Assembly (NCBI RefSeq): GCF_033971885.1
Contig: NZ_JALBUS010000001.1
Coordinates: 1-64,000 of the forward strand
DNA from: Absicoccus intestinalis
GTDB lineage: Bacteria; Bacillota_I; Bacilli_A; Erysipelotrichales; Erysipelotrichaceae
Reading direction: 5' to 3'
DNA length: 64,000 nt
The translations under genes and the position numbers were made by a program. A model generated the notes under the pieces. It made no database searches, had not been told where the DNA came from, and was given only the letters and a program-made list of their open reading frames with translations. Shown piece by piece: positions 1 to 8,725 of this stretch (within the stretch, counting starts at the first letter, position 1; the number at the start of each line of letters is the position of its first letter).

Positions 1-140
1 GTTTGGTTTCGTTTCAATTCTCTGGAAATCGTACTCGGACTTCTTCCAAGTTGCTTCGCTATTTCACGAATCGATACGTCAGAAGAAGCAAGTAAAGATA
101 TGACTGTTCTCTCATTTATGTTAAGATGGTTGTAGTTCAT
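1..140 (-). CDS. IS30-family transposase, N-terminal fragment cut by window edge
   Basis: Reading from the ATG at 138-140 gives 46 codons before the window ends. They spell MNYNHLNINERTVI, then SIREIAKQLGRSPSTISREL. This is the N-terminal helix-turn-helix (HTH_38 type) of IS30-family transposases, which binds the element ends. A good ribosome binding site (AAGGAG, 6 bases before the ATG) supports the start. The catalytic DDE domain would lie outside the window, so it is not known whether the element is intact. The gene faces away from the codB-like gene. Confidence 0.8.
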   Translation of the reverse strand, partial: MNYNHLNINERTVISLLASSDVSIREIAKQLGRSPSTISRELKRNQ

Positions 141-240
141 GGGATTCTCCTTGATAAATGTTTGTTTTCTCACTCACATTTTATCATTGAACCCATGGAC
201 TTTTTTAATTCTTATAGGCTGTTGCACTTATTATGATAAT
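1..240 (-). mobile_element. Left end of an IS30-family insertion sequence
   Basis: The first 140 bases encode the start of an IS30-type transposase running off the window. About 75-100 bases of non-coding DNA follow before the codB terminator. Near 219-240 lies the sequence GTTGCACTTATTATGATAA, which resembles the GTTGCACTT-containing ends I associate with IS30-type elements. The exact terminal inverted repeat and target duplication cannot be set because the other end lies outside the window. The outer boundary is therefore approximate. Confidence 0.4.
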
Positions 241-249
241 TTATCCATG

Positions 250-278
250 AAAAAAAGCTGCCTTGGATAAGACAGCTT
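250..278 (-). terminator. Intrinsic terminator of the codB-like gene
   Basis: A stem with arms at 256-264 and 269-277 (AGCTGcCTT / AAGaCAGCT, one mismatch) is followed on the minus strand by a run of seven T. It overlaps the stop codon of the permease gene. Confidence 0.8.
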
Positions 279-1551
279 ATACATTTTCAGATACGATCTT
301 GGTATTTCTTACATTTCTGATTTTTTCGATCCATAAAGACAAACCAGCTTCAATTAAAAAAGCAACAAGAATACTATTTACTTGACCAATGCCAAAGGAA
401 AGATAATTAGCCGCAATACCAAGTCCCCAAGCCAGGAAAGCTTGCCATTTGACTTGAGGGATCATTCCCCCATCTAGTGATGGATAGCCGTTTCGATATG
501 TCACGAGATAATCGGCAATGAATACACCACCTAAAGCCGGGATGGTGGTGGCTAAAAAATTGATGAATTGACCAAAATAATTGTAGAATCCCAAGACTGC
601 GCCTAAGGTGCCTAAGGCTCCAAAGCCGATGACCAGATACTTTCGATCGATCGATAAAGTATTTCCTAACGATAACGAACCGGAATAGACACATCCTTGA
701 GCCGTCGACCAAATATTGAGGATCATGACAAGAAAAGCTGGAGCCAATAATCCTTGGGATGCCAATACATAGGTAATATCGGAATAGCCAGTGGCAATAG
801 CACCAACTGCACCTAAAATGATCATTAAGGGATTGGCCAACATCATCGCTATAAACATGATGATCAAAGTCTGTTTCTTATTTTTCGCAAATCGTAAAAC
901 ATCCGGGGTAAAAGAAACTGCGCCACATACAAAGGAGCCAATCGCAAGCGAAACCAAGGTATTGAAGGAAGCTGGATTTTTGGGTTGGATTGCAAATAAA
1001 GCATCCATTCCACCGGTACTTTTCACACTCAGAACAATGGATAGGATTCCAAAGATCAAGACCAATGGCACCGCAATATCACTAAGCTTTGACATCCAGG
1101 ACATACCAAATAAGGCGGTCGTGGTCATCGCAATACCAGCCAATATGGCAATCGGAATAATGGGTAAAAAAGAAAATAAGGCATGAGAAGCTTGTCCAAT
1201 CATATAGGCATCCACAGAAAACCATCCAATCAAGGTCACAACGATCATCAAAGAAATGATATGGGATCCTAAGGAACCAAATGCATAGCGGCAGAGCTTG
1301 CCAAACGTCAACCCAGTTTTTAAGGCAATCAGTCCCATAAAAGAACCGAGGATCAATAAGATCACACTGCCCACGGCCAATGCTTGTAACAAGGTCGCAA
1401 AATCGGTAGAAATTCCCATCGTACCGCCTACTTGCATACCGGTAACCACAAAGACGTAGCCAATCCAGACAACACAAATTTCTAAAAAACCTTTTCTTTG
1501 TGATAGGGGTACAGCTTGTTGGGTAAATTCCACATCTTTTTTCTCATCCAT
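277..1551 (-). CDS. codB: Cytosine/purine permease, CodB-like (NCS1 family)
   Basis: Predicted inner-membrane transporter of 424 residues with about 12 hydrophobic segments, the usual size for the NCS1 (cytosine/purine/allantoin) family. After a short charged N-terminus the protein enters TM1 with EICVVWIGYVFVVTGMQVGG, matching the CodB-like start, and GSFVCGAVSFTPDVLRFAKN matches the conserved central region. The longer upstream reading frame was rejected because the ATG at 1551 has a strong site (GGAGAG, 7 bases upstream). The adjacent PucR-type regulator and isochorismatase-fold hydrolase suggest uptake of a nucleobase or related ring compound for nitrogen. Its leader carries a terminator-type attenuator. 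The substrate cannot be fixed from sequence; cytosine is the family default. Confidence 0.8.
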   Translation of the reverse strand: MDEKKDVEFTQQAVPLSQRKGFLEICVVWIGYVFVVTGMQVGGTMGISTDFATLLQALAVGSVILLILGSFMGLIALKTGLTFGKLCRYAFGSLGSHIISLMIVVTLIGWFSVDAYMIGQASHALFSFLPIIPIAILAGIAMTTTALFGMSWMSKLSDIAVPLVLIFGILSIVLSVKSTGGMDALFAIQPKNPASFNTLVSLAIGSFVCGAVSFTPDVLRFAKNKKQTLIIMFIAMMLANPLMIILGAVGAIATGYSDITYVLASQGLLAPAFLVMILNIWSTAQGCVYSGSLSLGNTLSIDRKYLVIGFGALGTLGAVLGFYNYFGQFINFLATTIPALGGVFIADYLVTYRNGYPSLDGGMIPQVKWQAFLAWGLGIAANYLSFGIGQVNSILVAFLIEAGLSLWIEKIRNVRNTKIVSENV

Positions 1552-1574
1552 AGCATTCACTCTCCTTTCGAAAA

Positions 1575-1649
1575 CAAAAAAAGCCATAAAATGAATTTTC
1601 ATTTTATGACTTCTTTGCCTGCTTTTCTTTGGATATTTGCATATTAGCA
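1575..1649 (-). promoter_or_regulatory. codB-like leader: extended -10 promoter, hexaloop hairpin and attenuating terminator
   Basis: On the minus strand an extended -10 (TGCTAATAT, 1641-1649) puts the transcript start near 1634. About 14 bases later comes a small hairpin GGC-AAAGAA-GUC (1608-1619; G-C, G-U, C-G). Its loop and 3' arm are also the 5' arm of a long terminator stem (1598-1611 with 1582-1595, one G-U pair) followed by seven U. The terminator lies before the ribosome binding site, so transcription should stop unless the small hairpin or another structure prevents it. The module matches those before the hydrolase, amtB, glnN and purF. Confidence 0.6.
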
Positions 1650-1711
1650 TACAAAAAATGAGTTGTATATGGATAGATTGTATGTATTTTTTATGGTTCT
1701 TTATAGATATT

Positions 1712-2827
1712 TTACCCATAATACTTTCTAAGATTCATGACATTCATAATTTCGCGACGAGCATTGAAATTATTGAGATCCACATCCAACAACACGGCAA
1801 TCTTTTCCAATCTTTGAAGTAACGTATTTCGATGAATAAATAATTTTTGACTGGCTTTTGCCACATTAAAATTACATTCTTGATAGACATTCAACGTTTC
1901 AATCAAATCAATCGAATGATGTGTCTGATATTCTTGTAAAGGTGCTAAAAAATCCATGATATATTGTTTGATATTATGGTCATTATCAACATCATCCAAT
2001 AATGTCAATAAACCGAGTTCATCATAAAAAAGAATCTGTTTTTCTTTTGTGACCATCAAATAACGCAATGCACGCAATGCTTGATAATAGCTATTTTGAT
2101 ACTTCATCAGATTTGTACAAACATCACCAATTCCAATATATACATCTTCTGTTGCTAGAAGACTTCGCAACTGATTTTTGAGTTGTTTCTTTTCGCAATA
2201 GGGATAAAACACGATAAGATGTTCATTTTGTTCTAGATACAAAATTCTTTTATCTTCACAAAAACGTTTCTTTAATGCATCATATCCTCCTTCCTTTTGA
2301 AAGACCATACATTGATGGGGACTCCGAAGATCATATCCATAATAATCGGTTTGTTGGAGAATCTGTCCGGGATTTACATTCGCAAATAAAATATTTCGCA
2401 TGATATCCATGATGGTTGATTCTTTTCTTTCTTCGCGAACAATAAAGTCATAGACCGTATTTAAGATTGGACCAAATGGAACATCCCAAGAAAGTGTAAA
2501 AATGGGAAGTTGATATTGGTTGGCAAGATCAATGGCTTCTTGTGGAATCTTAGGTATAAAGGTTTGACTGATTTCAAAGGCGATGCATGCTGCATTGGCT
2601 TTGTTCGCATTTTCGATCACCTGCAACATATTTTCTTTTTGATCCAGGCCTAAGCCTACCCCATTGATCAATAGAAATTCACCGCCGCCCATCCAATCGG
2701 AAAAGTTCATCAATTGGGCAATATTGGGTCTGGTCACAATACGATAGAGTCCTTGTTTACCGGCCACTAATTCTAAATGGTTGTGCTTAAAAAAATCCAG
2801 ATTCATGATATCTTCAACTGTAGCCAT
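1712..2827 (-). CDS. PucR-family transcriptional regulator
   Basis: A 371-residue DNA-binding regulator. Residues about 1-120 form the PucR-type ligand-sensing domain (TVEDIMNLDFF, RPNIAQLMNFSDWMGGGEFLL). Residues about 300-371 form the PucR C-terminal helix-turn-helix (ECNFNVAKASQKLFIHRNTL then QRLEKI). Members of this family, such as B. subtilis PucR, control purine or other nitrogen catabolism and often activate nearby genes. It lies between the codB-like transporter, same strand, 160 bases downstream, and the divergent amidohydrolase. It probably controls both; the inducer is not evident. The start at 2827 has a strong GGAGGG site. No catalytic domain is present. Confidence 0.85.
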   Translation of the reverse strand: MATVEDIMNLDFFKHNHLELVAGKQGLYRIVTRPNIAQLMNFSDWMGGGEFLLINGVGLGLDQKENMLQVIENANKANAACIAFEISQTFIPKIPQEAIDLANQYQLPIFTLSWDVPFGPILNTVYDFIVREERKESTIMDIMRNILFANVNPGQILQQTDYYGYDLRSPHQCMVFQKEGGYDALKKRFCEDKRILYLEQNEHLIVFYPYCEKKQLKNQLRSLLATEDVYIGIGDVCTNLMKYQNSYYQALRALRYLMVTKEKQILFYDELGLLTLLDDVDNDHNIKQYIMDFLAPLQEYQTHHSIDLIETLNVYQECNFNVAKASQKLFIHRNTLLQRLEKIAVLLDVDLNNFNARREIMNVMNLRKYYG

Positions 2828-2897
2828 AGAAGACCCTCCTTTTTTGCATTGTATAATTTAACCATAATTTGTCAATGATAGATAGATACTTTATACA

Positions 2898-2974
2898 TTG
2901 TCAAAGGGAAACTTTCCGATTATGCTAAAAACATCAAGACAAAGAAGTCATTTTCCAGCATGACTTCTTTTTTA
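2898..2974 (+). promoter_or_regulatory. Hydrolase leader: promoter, hexaloop hairpin and attenuating terminator
   Basis: A sigma-A type promoter is visible: TTGTCA at 2898-2903, 17-base spacer, TATGCT at 2921-2926, predicted start near 2933. Five bases later a hairpin GAC-AAAGAA-GUC (2938-2949) overlaps a perfect 11-bp terminator stem (2941-2951 with 2960-2970) followed by U6. Only then comes the ribosome binding site GAGGAGGG and the ATG at 2993. The loop has A at position 1 and G at position 4, as in known ANTAR target loops. The same loop, AAAGAA, is in the codB-like leader of the other arm of this locus. Confidence 0.65.
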
Positions 2975-2992
2975 TTTTGAGGAGGGTAGAAC

Positions 2993-3670
2993 ATGAGTAA
3001 AAAATATTGGGAATGGCAACCATCGTTTTCGATTCGTTCCGAAGACACTGCTTTTTTGATCGTGGACATGCAAAAGGGATTTGTCGATGAAGGAAGTTGT
3101 TTAGAAGTACCTATGGCACGCACCCAAGTAAAGATAATTCGTGACTTTCAAAATTTTTGTCATCGATATCAAATTCCCGTTTATATGTCCGTCTTTGCGC
3201 AAGGACCAGACTATTGTTACGATTTTTATTGGCAAAAGAACAAAGAACGAGGTCTCATCAATGCCAAAGGCGAATATAAATTTAAGATTGGCAGTCCTGA
3301 ATGTGAGATCACCGATGCCTTAGCACCCACCCTTTCCGATACGATATTTACCAAATATGGCTATGATTGCTTTGCTCATACGGATCTAGAAACTTGGTTA
3401 AAGAAGCAAAATATCAAAACGTTGATCATTTGTGGTACAGTCGTCAATTGGTGTGTGGACAGCACGATTCGCAGTGCCTATCACAAAGACTACAACGTCG
3501 TCGTAATGGCGGATGGAGTCAGCGGTTATGATCATGCCGGAGCAAGTGGACAACAATGGGTCGATATGGAATTGGATCTATTCGGTGAAGGGTTTGCGCG
3601 TGTACTTCAAGAAACGGATCTAAAAAAAGAGATCGAAGCAAATAAAAAGAAGGAGGAGGACTCCTTCTAA
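2993..3670 (+). CDS. Isochorismatase-fold cysteine amidohydrolase
   Basis: A 225-residue cytoplasmic hydrolase of the isochorismatase/cysteine hydrolase superfamily. The catalytic triad signature is visible: Asp in TAFLIVDMQKGF (about residue 24), a Lys in the middle (FTKYGYDCF region) and the nucleophile Cys in ICGTVVNWCVDSTIRSAY with its preceding non-proline cis-peptide region. Members include N-carbamoylsarcosine amidase, ureidoacrylate hydrolase, nicotinamidase and biuret hydrolase, all releasing ammonia or carbamate from amides. Linkage to a PucR regulator and a nucleobase permease favours a nucleobase-ring breakdown amide. It is not a close nicotinamidase, since the usual metal-binding pattern was not seen. 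The tail is Lys/Glu-rich and its stop overlaps the convergent cyclophilin gene. Confidence 0.85.
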   Translation: MSKKYWEWQPSFSIRSEDTAFLIVDMQKGFVDEGSCLEVPMARTQVKIIRDFQNFCHRYQIPVYMSVFAQGPDYCYDFYWQKNKERGLINAKGEYKFKIGSPECEITDALAPTLSDTIFTKYGYDCFAHTDLETWLKKQNIKTLIICGTVVNWCVDSTIRSAYHKDYNVVVMADGVSGYDHAGASGQQWVDMELDLFGEGFARVLQETDLKKEIEANKKKEEDSF

Positions 3671-4152
3671 TCGATGATTTCAATGGTCTTGATCTTTTGT
3701 TCTTGTTTCGGGCGATCCATCCAATCGGTTGGTACCGAAGCGATCGCATCCAATACATCAAACCCGCTCGTTAATTTGCCAAATGCGGCATATTGACCAT
3801 CCAGATGAGGAGCATCTTGATGCATGATAAAAAATTGCGAACCAGCCGAATTGGGATCCATGGTCCGTGCCATTGACAATACTCCACGGGTATGTTTGAG
3901 ATCGTTGTCAAATCCATTGGCACGAAATTCTCCCGGAATCGTATAGCCTGGACCACCCATTCCGCTTCCTTCAGGATCGCCACCTTGGATCATAAAGTCT
4001 TTGATGATGCGATGAAAGATCAAACCATCATAAAAATGCTTTTGGATCAAGTCAACAAAATTTTGTACTGTTTTTGGGGCGATGTCTGGATACATTTCAA
4101 ATTCCATGATATCGCCATTTTCCATTGTGATTTTTCCATTAATTACATTCAT
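3667..4152 (-). CDS. ppiB: Peptidyl-prolyl cis-trans isomerase, cyclophilin type
   Basis: A 161-residue cytosolic cyclophilin that catalyses proline isomerisation during folding. Core motifs are complete: FHRIIKDFMIQGGDPEGSGMGG (catalytic Arg, substrate pocket; quoted here in part), then SAGSQFFI and a cyclophilin-type HLDGQYAAFGKLTSGFDVL. The start at 4152 was preferred over the in-frame ATG 18 bases upstream because AAAGGAAAG lies 8 bases before it and the longer form would begin inside the upstream stop region. It follows corA directly (stop of corA at 4167), so the two are probably one transcript. The 3' end overlaps the convergent hydrolase stop by 4 bases, with no terminator visible between them. 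Confidence 0.92.
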   Translation of the reverse strand: MNVINGKITMENGDIMEFEMYPDIAPKTVQNFVDLIQKHFYDGLIFHRIIKDFMIQGGDPEGSGMGGPGYTIPGEFRANGFDNDLKHTRGVLSMARTMDPNSAGSQFFIMHQDAPHLDGQYAAFGKLTSGFDVLDAIASVPTDWMDRPKQEQKIKTIEIID

Positions 4153-4166
4153 ATTTTTCTTTCCTT

Positions 4167-5099
4167 TCATTTAAATCGCTTACTACTTAATAACCAGATC
4201 AAAGATCCCACACAAAGAAGAACCGAGATCAAAGTTGGGAACCAAACATAAGGAAGTGGCAAGCGAACATTCATACCGTAGAAGGCATAAACAATATTGG
4301 GCAACGATAAGACAATGGTCACGATGGCCAATAATTTCATGACCTTGTTCATATTGTTCGAAATGATACTGTTGTATGTTTCTCTCATTTGCGACAAGAT
4401 GCCGGAATAGATATTACACATCTCGTTGGCCTGATTCATTTCGATCATGACATCTTCCCATAATTCTTCGTCTTCTTCATATAATTTGATTTGTTTGCCT
4501 CGATGAATCCGATTCAATGTCGTTTCATCGGATTTTAAAGAAGTTGAAAAATACACCAAAGATTTTTCAAGTCCTAATAAGCGTAAGAGTCCATCGTTAT
4601 CCAGATCTTCTTGTAGGTCTTGTTCCGTTTGGGTCGATAAACGATCAATTTGACGCAGACACATCAAGAAGCGTTGGGAAATATATAGACACAGCGTCAA
4701 TAAAAAGCGGGTCTTTAAGCGCGTATCGACAAATTTACCCAAATGACGGCGTAAGGCATTGATGCTCCAGCTTTCATACAAAGAAATCGTAATGACATAG
4801 CCATGCATCAAGATCACCCCCAATGGGCAAGTGAAATATTCATTGGCTCCTGTATCGATGCCTTTCATGCTTGGATAGTCAATAATGACCAGGGTTTGTT
4901 CCAGATCATCATCATAATCGATATGGGATGATTCTTCCTCATCCAGACTGGATTGAACAAATTCAGGTAAGACACCGACATGATCGGTCAAAAACCGTTT
5001 TTCTTCCATGGATGGAGCCACGCAATTGATCCAACATCCTCGTTCTGGCATCTCTAATTGTTGGGTGCCTTCTTCTGTTGTTTTAAAGTATTCGATCAC
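4167..5099 (-). CDS. corA: CorA-family magnesium/divalent metal transporter
   Basis: A 310-residue membrane protein with a large cytoplasmic alpha/beta plus long-helix domain and two C-terminal TM helices (about 250-270 and 283-303). The hallmark YGMNV sits at residues 274-278, just after TM1, as in CorA channels for Mg2+. It begins with GTG at 5099, eight bases after GGAGGG; no ATG is better placed. The upstream neighbour on the same strand is rnpB with its own terminator, so corA-ppiB likely has a separate promoter in the short gap or partial read-through. Co2+ or Ni2+ transport cannot be excluded. Confidence 0.88.
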   Translation of the reverse strand: MIEYFKTTEEGTQQLEMPERGCWINCVAPSMEEKRFLTDHVGVLPEFVQSSLDEEESSHIDYDDDLEQTLVIIDYPSMKGIDTGANEYFTCPLGVILMHGYVITISLYESWSINALRRHLGKFVDTRLKTRFLLTLCLYISQRFLMCLRQIDRLSTQTEQDLQEDLDNDGLLRLLGLEKSLVYFSTSLKSDETTLNRIHRGKQIKLYEEDEELWEDVMIEMNQANEMCNIYSGILSQMRETYNSIISNNMNKVMKLLAIVTIVLSLPNIVYAFYGMNVRLPLPYVWFPTLISVLLCVGSLIWLLSSKRFK

Positions 5100-5118
5100 G
5101 ATGGACTCCCTCCTTTCA

Positions 5119-5147
5119 AAAAAAAGAGCAAGGGCAAACCTTGCTTA
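5119..5147 (-). terminator. Intrinsic terminator of rnpB
   Basis: On the minus strand the stem AGCAAGG / CCTTGCT with a short loop is followed by eight T. It lies directly after the RNase P RNA 3' end and before corA. Confidence 0.85.
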
Positions 5148-5491
5148 TTCTCTCAAATGCATAAGCCATGTTCTGTATATGCAGCCATTTATCTATATCT
5201 TTCGATATCCAGCCATCCTTTTGATTCATTCTGGCCGACTCCCCTACCAAATTTGGGTTTCTCGCTTGTGGGGTTTACCCGTTCCACCTCGAATGTTTCC
5301 ATTCGAACTCGTCTCTGTGGCACTTTCAAACTTGTTTCCATAGTTTCCCTTAGGATCAAAGTTGCCGTCAATTGAACTGATTCAACTGCCTAGACTTATT
5401 GATTCATCTAGCACAAACACTACGATCATCTCAGATCGTGCGAGCATGGACTTTCCTCTAGCTATTGCCAGCGACTGCGGATTTAAGAGTT
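5148..5491 (-). ncRNA. rnpB: RNase P RNA, class B (Bacillus type)
   Basis: The minus strand contains the highly conserved core GAGGAAAGTCCATGCTCGCA (near 5440-5460), followed by GATCTGAGATGATCGTAGTG and, further on, GGGTAAACCCCACAAGCGAG. These are hallmark segments of the catalytic RNA of RNase P, which matures tRNA 5' ends. The terminal P1 helix can be drawn between CTCTTAAAT (5481-5489 on the complementary strand) and ATTTGAGAG (5150-5158), which fixes both ends within a few bases. Length is about 344 nt. A -10 (TAAAAT, 5498-5503) overlaps the gpsB stop codon and places the start at about 5491. The gpsB-rnpB order is conserved in Firmicutes. Confidence 0.93.
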
Positions 5492-5500
5492 GAATTCATT

Positions 5501-5983
5501 TTATTGTTGTTCCACTTCTTTGGGTTGAGCAACAGCAGCTGGCTGTTCTTGTACAGGTTGTGGTTCCCCTTTTTCATGGGCTTGATGTTGCGCCGTATTG
5601 TTGTTTTTGCGTTTATTTTTTGGACCACGATAGCCGCTATTATAGCGATTGTTATGGAATACCGCTTGTTCCAAACGACTGATTCGTTTTAAGATATCCA
5701 CTTGGTCACTATTGTTGGCAGCCACCATGCCACTCTTCATTTGATCGCGCAATTTACGATTGTCTGTATTTAATTCGACGATTTTCGCCTGCAACTCATT
5801 GATTTTTTGTTCATAACGAGTAATAGCTTGCGACAATTCCTCGATTTTTTCATCATATTCCTGATAATCTTCAATGACTTGATCCAAGAATTCATCAACT
5901 TCTGCTGGTGCATATCCTTTTAGGTCGACATGAAACTCTTTGGAATATACATCTTGAGCAGTTAAATTCAAGTTGTTTGCCAT
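5501..5983 (-). CDS. gpsB: DivIVA-domain cell-division protein, GpsB-like
   Basis: A 160-residue cytosolic, membrane-associated division protein. Residues about 5-40 carry the DivIVA/GpsB N-terminal signature (LTAQDVYSKEFHVDLKGYA, then VDEFLDQVIEDY). Residues about 42-85 form a coiled coil, a short oligomerisation segment follows near 95-110 (DILKRISRLEQAVF), and the last 45 residues are a disordered Gln/Pro/Lys-rich tail longer than in B. subtilis GpsB. GpsB links PBP1 to the division machinery, and here it lies close to a class A PBP gene and next to rnpB, the same neighbourhood as in Bacillus. A DivIVA proper would be longer. Confidence 0.88.
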   Translation of the reverse strand: MANNLNLTAQDVYSKEFHVDLKGYAPAEVDEFLDQVIEDYQEYDEKIEELSQAITRYEQKINELQAKIVELNTDNRKLRDQMKSGMVAANNSDQVDILKRISRLEQAVFHNNRYNSGYRGPKNKRKNNNTAQHQAHEKGEPQPVQEQPAAVAQPKEVEQQ

Positions 5984-6045
5984 ATATTCATTCCCCCAAT
6001 ACTAATACACATTATGCCTTTTTAAAGCTAAAAAATCAACCCACA

Positions 6046-8592
6046 TTATTCGGATCGTAAGGCTTCGACCGGATCTTTTTTCGATGCGATTCGCGCTGGG
6101 ATCAAACCGGCCAATACGGTCAATCCCAAACTGATCAAGATCAAGATCAAACCGCCTTGCCAAGGCAATCGCGCAATGTTGGCAATCTTTGTTTTCGAAT
6201 AAACAATGGAACTGATTGGAAAATTCAACAATAGCGTGATCACGATGCCCATGATGCCTGAGGTCAAACCAATAATAAAGGTTTCCGCATTGAATACACG
6301 AGAGATGTCTCGTTTCGAAGCACCCATAGCGCGTAAAATACCAATTTCTTTGGTCCGTTCTAAGACTGAAATATAGGTGATGATACCAATCATGATGCTG
6401 GAAACGATCAAGGAAACACTCACAAAGCCTATCAAAACATAGCTAATCAGATCAATGACACTAGTGACGGATTTCATCATGGTACCGACCACATCATTAT
6501 AGGTAATGACATTTTTGGTCTTTCCGACCTTCTTTTGTTGCTCATTGTACTTCGTGATCAGGACACTCACTTTTTCTTTCTGATCAAAACTGGATACATA
6601 CAAATTGATGGAGCTTGGATCATCTGGATCCATATATCCTAATTTTTTCATATTGGCATCATACGTTGCGTTCGCATTTTCCGACATGGTTTGTGCATAG
6701 GCCAACATGTCCGATTGAGACAAACCTGCCATTGCGCTAATATCACGGCTTTGTTGGGTGCCAAATGCTTGGCCCGTAAATACATTGGTTTGTGGACTGT
6801 TTTTTTGTTCTTGATAAATTTGTGATTGTTCACATTGCTGTGCAACATATTTCTGCATGGCCGATGTATAGTAAACCCCACCATAGAATTGTTGATTCGC
6901 CGTTGATTTTTTCGGCCGAATAATGCCCACGACCTTCACTTCTTTGGATTTCGCAACAATCTCTTTTAATGCATTTTCATCTTGTGAAGCATCGATCCAA
7001 ACGGCATTTCTTTTTTGATACAAATCGGTATTCAAGACCAATCGGAAGGAAGTATTCAATAATTCATCCTTCGTATAGGTTGGCATCGTTGTGGTTGGCA
7101 TCTTATCGGTATTTCCGGCAATAAAATCCTGATAGGCATTGACCAGATCATCTTGATTCATCAAGCCTAAAGAATAAAGCGCATAATCACTAATTTCATT
7201 GTTTTGATCCACTGCCAAAACGACTTCATTTTCATTACTGGCCCATTTTCCCCCAATCAATTCGAATTCATCGTCTCGCAGCTTTTGACTATCGGGCAGT
7301 TTCATCCATACCGATTGGCCGGAGCTATTGCCACTCAATTGCGAAGTCGCCGATAACATTTCCGACATTCCCAAACGTTGCAACAAGCCATTCGGACTGA
7401 CTTGAACTAAGCCCGATTGAGTCTTTTCATTGTAGACTTGTAAAGGCAGGTCATATTCATATTCAATCGCTTTGGTCGCTTTTTGAAAGGCTTTGCCATC
7501 CGCACTTTCCAAATAGGCCTTAAAGGCAGATAAATTGTTCTTTTTGGAACTGGATACCGAATCCAAGATATCCTTGACCATTGGCTGAGTATGAATTTTA
7601 CCATCCTTGTTGGTCTTGGTCTTTTGCATATTCATCATGGTTGAAAGCATAACGGACATATCGGTCGAATAATCTTGGATCTCGATGGGATAACTGGACA
7701 TGGTATCATTTTCTACGAGATCAATATAGAGTTGCATTCCATTGGATAACGATAAGACCAAAGCGATTCCAATGATCCCAATGCTACCGGCAAAAGCGGT
7801 CAATAAGGTCCTGGCTTTTTTGGTCATCAAATTGGTCATACTTAAGGCCAAGGCGGTTTTAAAAGACATGGAAGGACGTCGTTGATCATCCGCGTGGGGA
7901 TGGATCTCGGTTTCATCCACCGGTTGGGAATCCGACTGTACTTGGCCATCAAACAAACGAATGATCCGGGTCGAATAATCTTGAGCCAAGGATGGATTAT
8001 GTGTGACCATGATGACCAACTTATTTTTCGCAATTTCTTTTAACAGTTCCATGATCTGCACACTGGTTTCAGAATCCAAAGCGCCAGTTGGCTCATCGGC
8101 CAAAACAATATCTGGATCGTTGATCAAAGCTCGAGCAATGGCAACTCGTTGCATTTGGCCACCCGACAATTGGCTTGGCCGTTTATGGATCTGATCGGAT
8201 AAGCCTACTTTTTCTAAGGCTTGAATGGCTCTTTCTTTTCTTTCTTTTTTTTCTACACCCGTCAGTGTCAAAGCCAATTCGACATTGGCCAAGACCGTTT
8301 GATGCATGATCAAATTATAACTTTGAAAGACAAAGCCAACATGATGGTTACGATAGGTATCCCAATCTTTTTCACTATACTCTTTGGTTGATTTTCCATT
8401 GATCACCAAATCACCCGATGTATAGTGGTCCAATCCGCCTAAGATATTAAGAAAAGTTGTCTTACCACAACCACTTGGGCCTAAAATCGACACGAATTCA
8501 TTATCACGAAAGGTCAAGGATACATCCCGTAAGGCATGAACGACCTTGTCCCCACTTGGATAGTCTTTGATGATATGTTTGCATGTAAGCAT
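6046..8592 (-). CDS. ABC transporter, fused ATPase and FtsX-type permease (MacB-like)
   Basis: An 848-residue fusion. Residues 1-220 are an ABC ATPase of the LolD/MacB/SalX type with Walker A GPSGCGKTTFLN, Q-loop FVFQSYN, signature LSGGQMQRVAIARAL and Walker B VLADEPTGALD. After a linker, TM1 lies near 260-285, then a large extracytoplasmic domain of about 400 residues, then three TM helices near 705-845 with FtsX motifs (LERTKEIGILRAMGASKRDI). Such proteins expel peptides, antibiotics or lipids, or act mechanically; they do not import. The ATG at 8592 follows TTAGAGGAG. It stands alone, opposite to recU. No sensor kinase pair is adjacent, so a BceAB-type peptide sensing role is not supported. 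Confidence 0.88.
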   Translation of the reverse strand: MLTCKHIIKDYPSGDKVVHALRDVSLTFRDNEFVSILGPSGCGKTTFLNILGGLDHYTSGDLVINGKSTKEYSEKDWDTYRNHHVGFVFQSYNLIMHQTVLANVELALTLTGVEKKERKERAIQALEKVGLSDQIHKRPSQLSGGQMQRVAIARALINDPDIVLADEPTGALDSETSVQIMELLKEIAKNKLVIMVTHNPSLAQDYSTRIIRLFDGQVQSDSQPVDETEIHPHADDQRRPSMSFKTALALSMTNLMTKKARTLLTAFAGSIGIIGIALVLSLSNGMQLYIDLVENDTMSSYPIEIQDYSTDMSVMLSTMMNMQKTKTNKDGKIHTQPMVKDILDSVSSSKKNNLSAFKAYLESADGKAFQKATKAIEYEYDLPLQVYNEKTQSGLVQVSPNGLLQRLGMSEMLSATSQLSGNSSGQSVWMKLPDSQKLRDDEFELIGGKWASNENEVVLAVDQNNEISDYALYSLGLMNQDDLVNAYQDFIAGNTDKMPTTTMPTYTKDELLNTSFRLVLNTDLYQKRNAVWIDASQDENALKEIVAKSKEVKVVGIIRPKKSTANQQFYGGVYYTSAMQKYVAQQCEQSQIYQEQKNSPQTNVFTGQAFGTQQSRDISAMAGLSQSDMLAYAQTMSENANATYDANMKKLGYMDPDDPSSINLYVSSFDQKEKVSVLITKYNEQQKKVGKTKNVITYNDVVGTMMKSVTSVIDLISYVLIGFVSVSLIVSSIMIGIITYISVLERTKEIGILRAMGASKRDISRVFNAETFIIGLTSGIMGIVITLLLNFPISSIVYSKTKIANIARLPWQGGLILILISLGLTVLAGLIPARIASKKDPVEALRSE

Positions 8593-8689
8593 AAGTTTCT
8601 CCTCTAATAAATTTTTTAATTATACCATTAATTTCAAAAATCAAAATATACAGATGGGCTTTACTATCTATATCATAACATGGCAAAGA

Positions 8690-8718
8690 TTGAATGTTCG
8701 TTCGTTTTCAAGTATAAT
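8690..8718 (+). promoter_or_regulatory. recU-ponA promoter giving a leaderless transcript
   Basis: TTGAAT at 8690-8695, a 17-base spacer and a perfect TATAAT at 8713-8718. The recU ATG begins at 8726, only 7 bases after the -10. The expected start of transcription is therefore the A of the ATG or the base before it. No Shine-Dalgarno sequence precedes the ATG. Confidence 0.7.
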
Positions 8719-8725
8719 CAATCTG

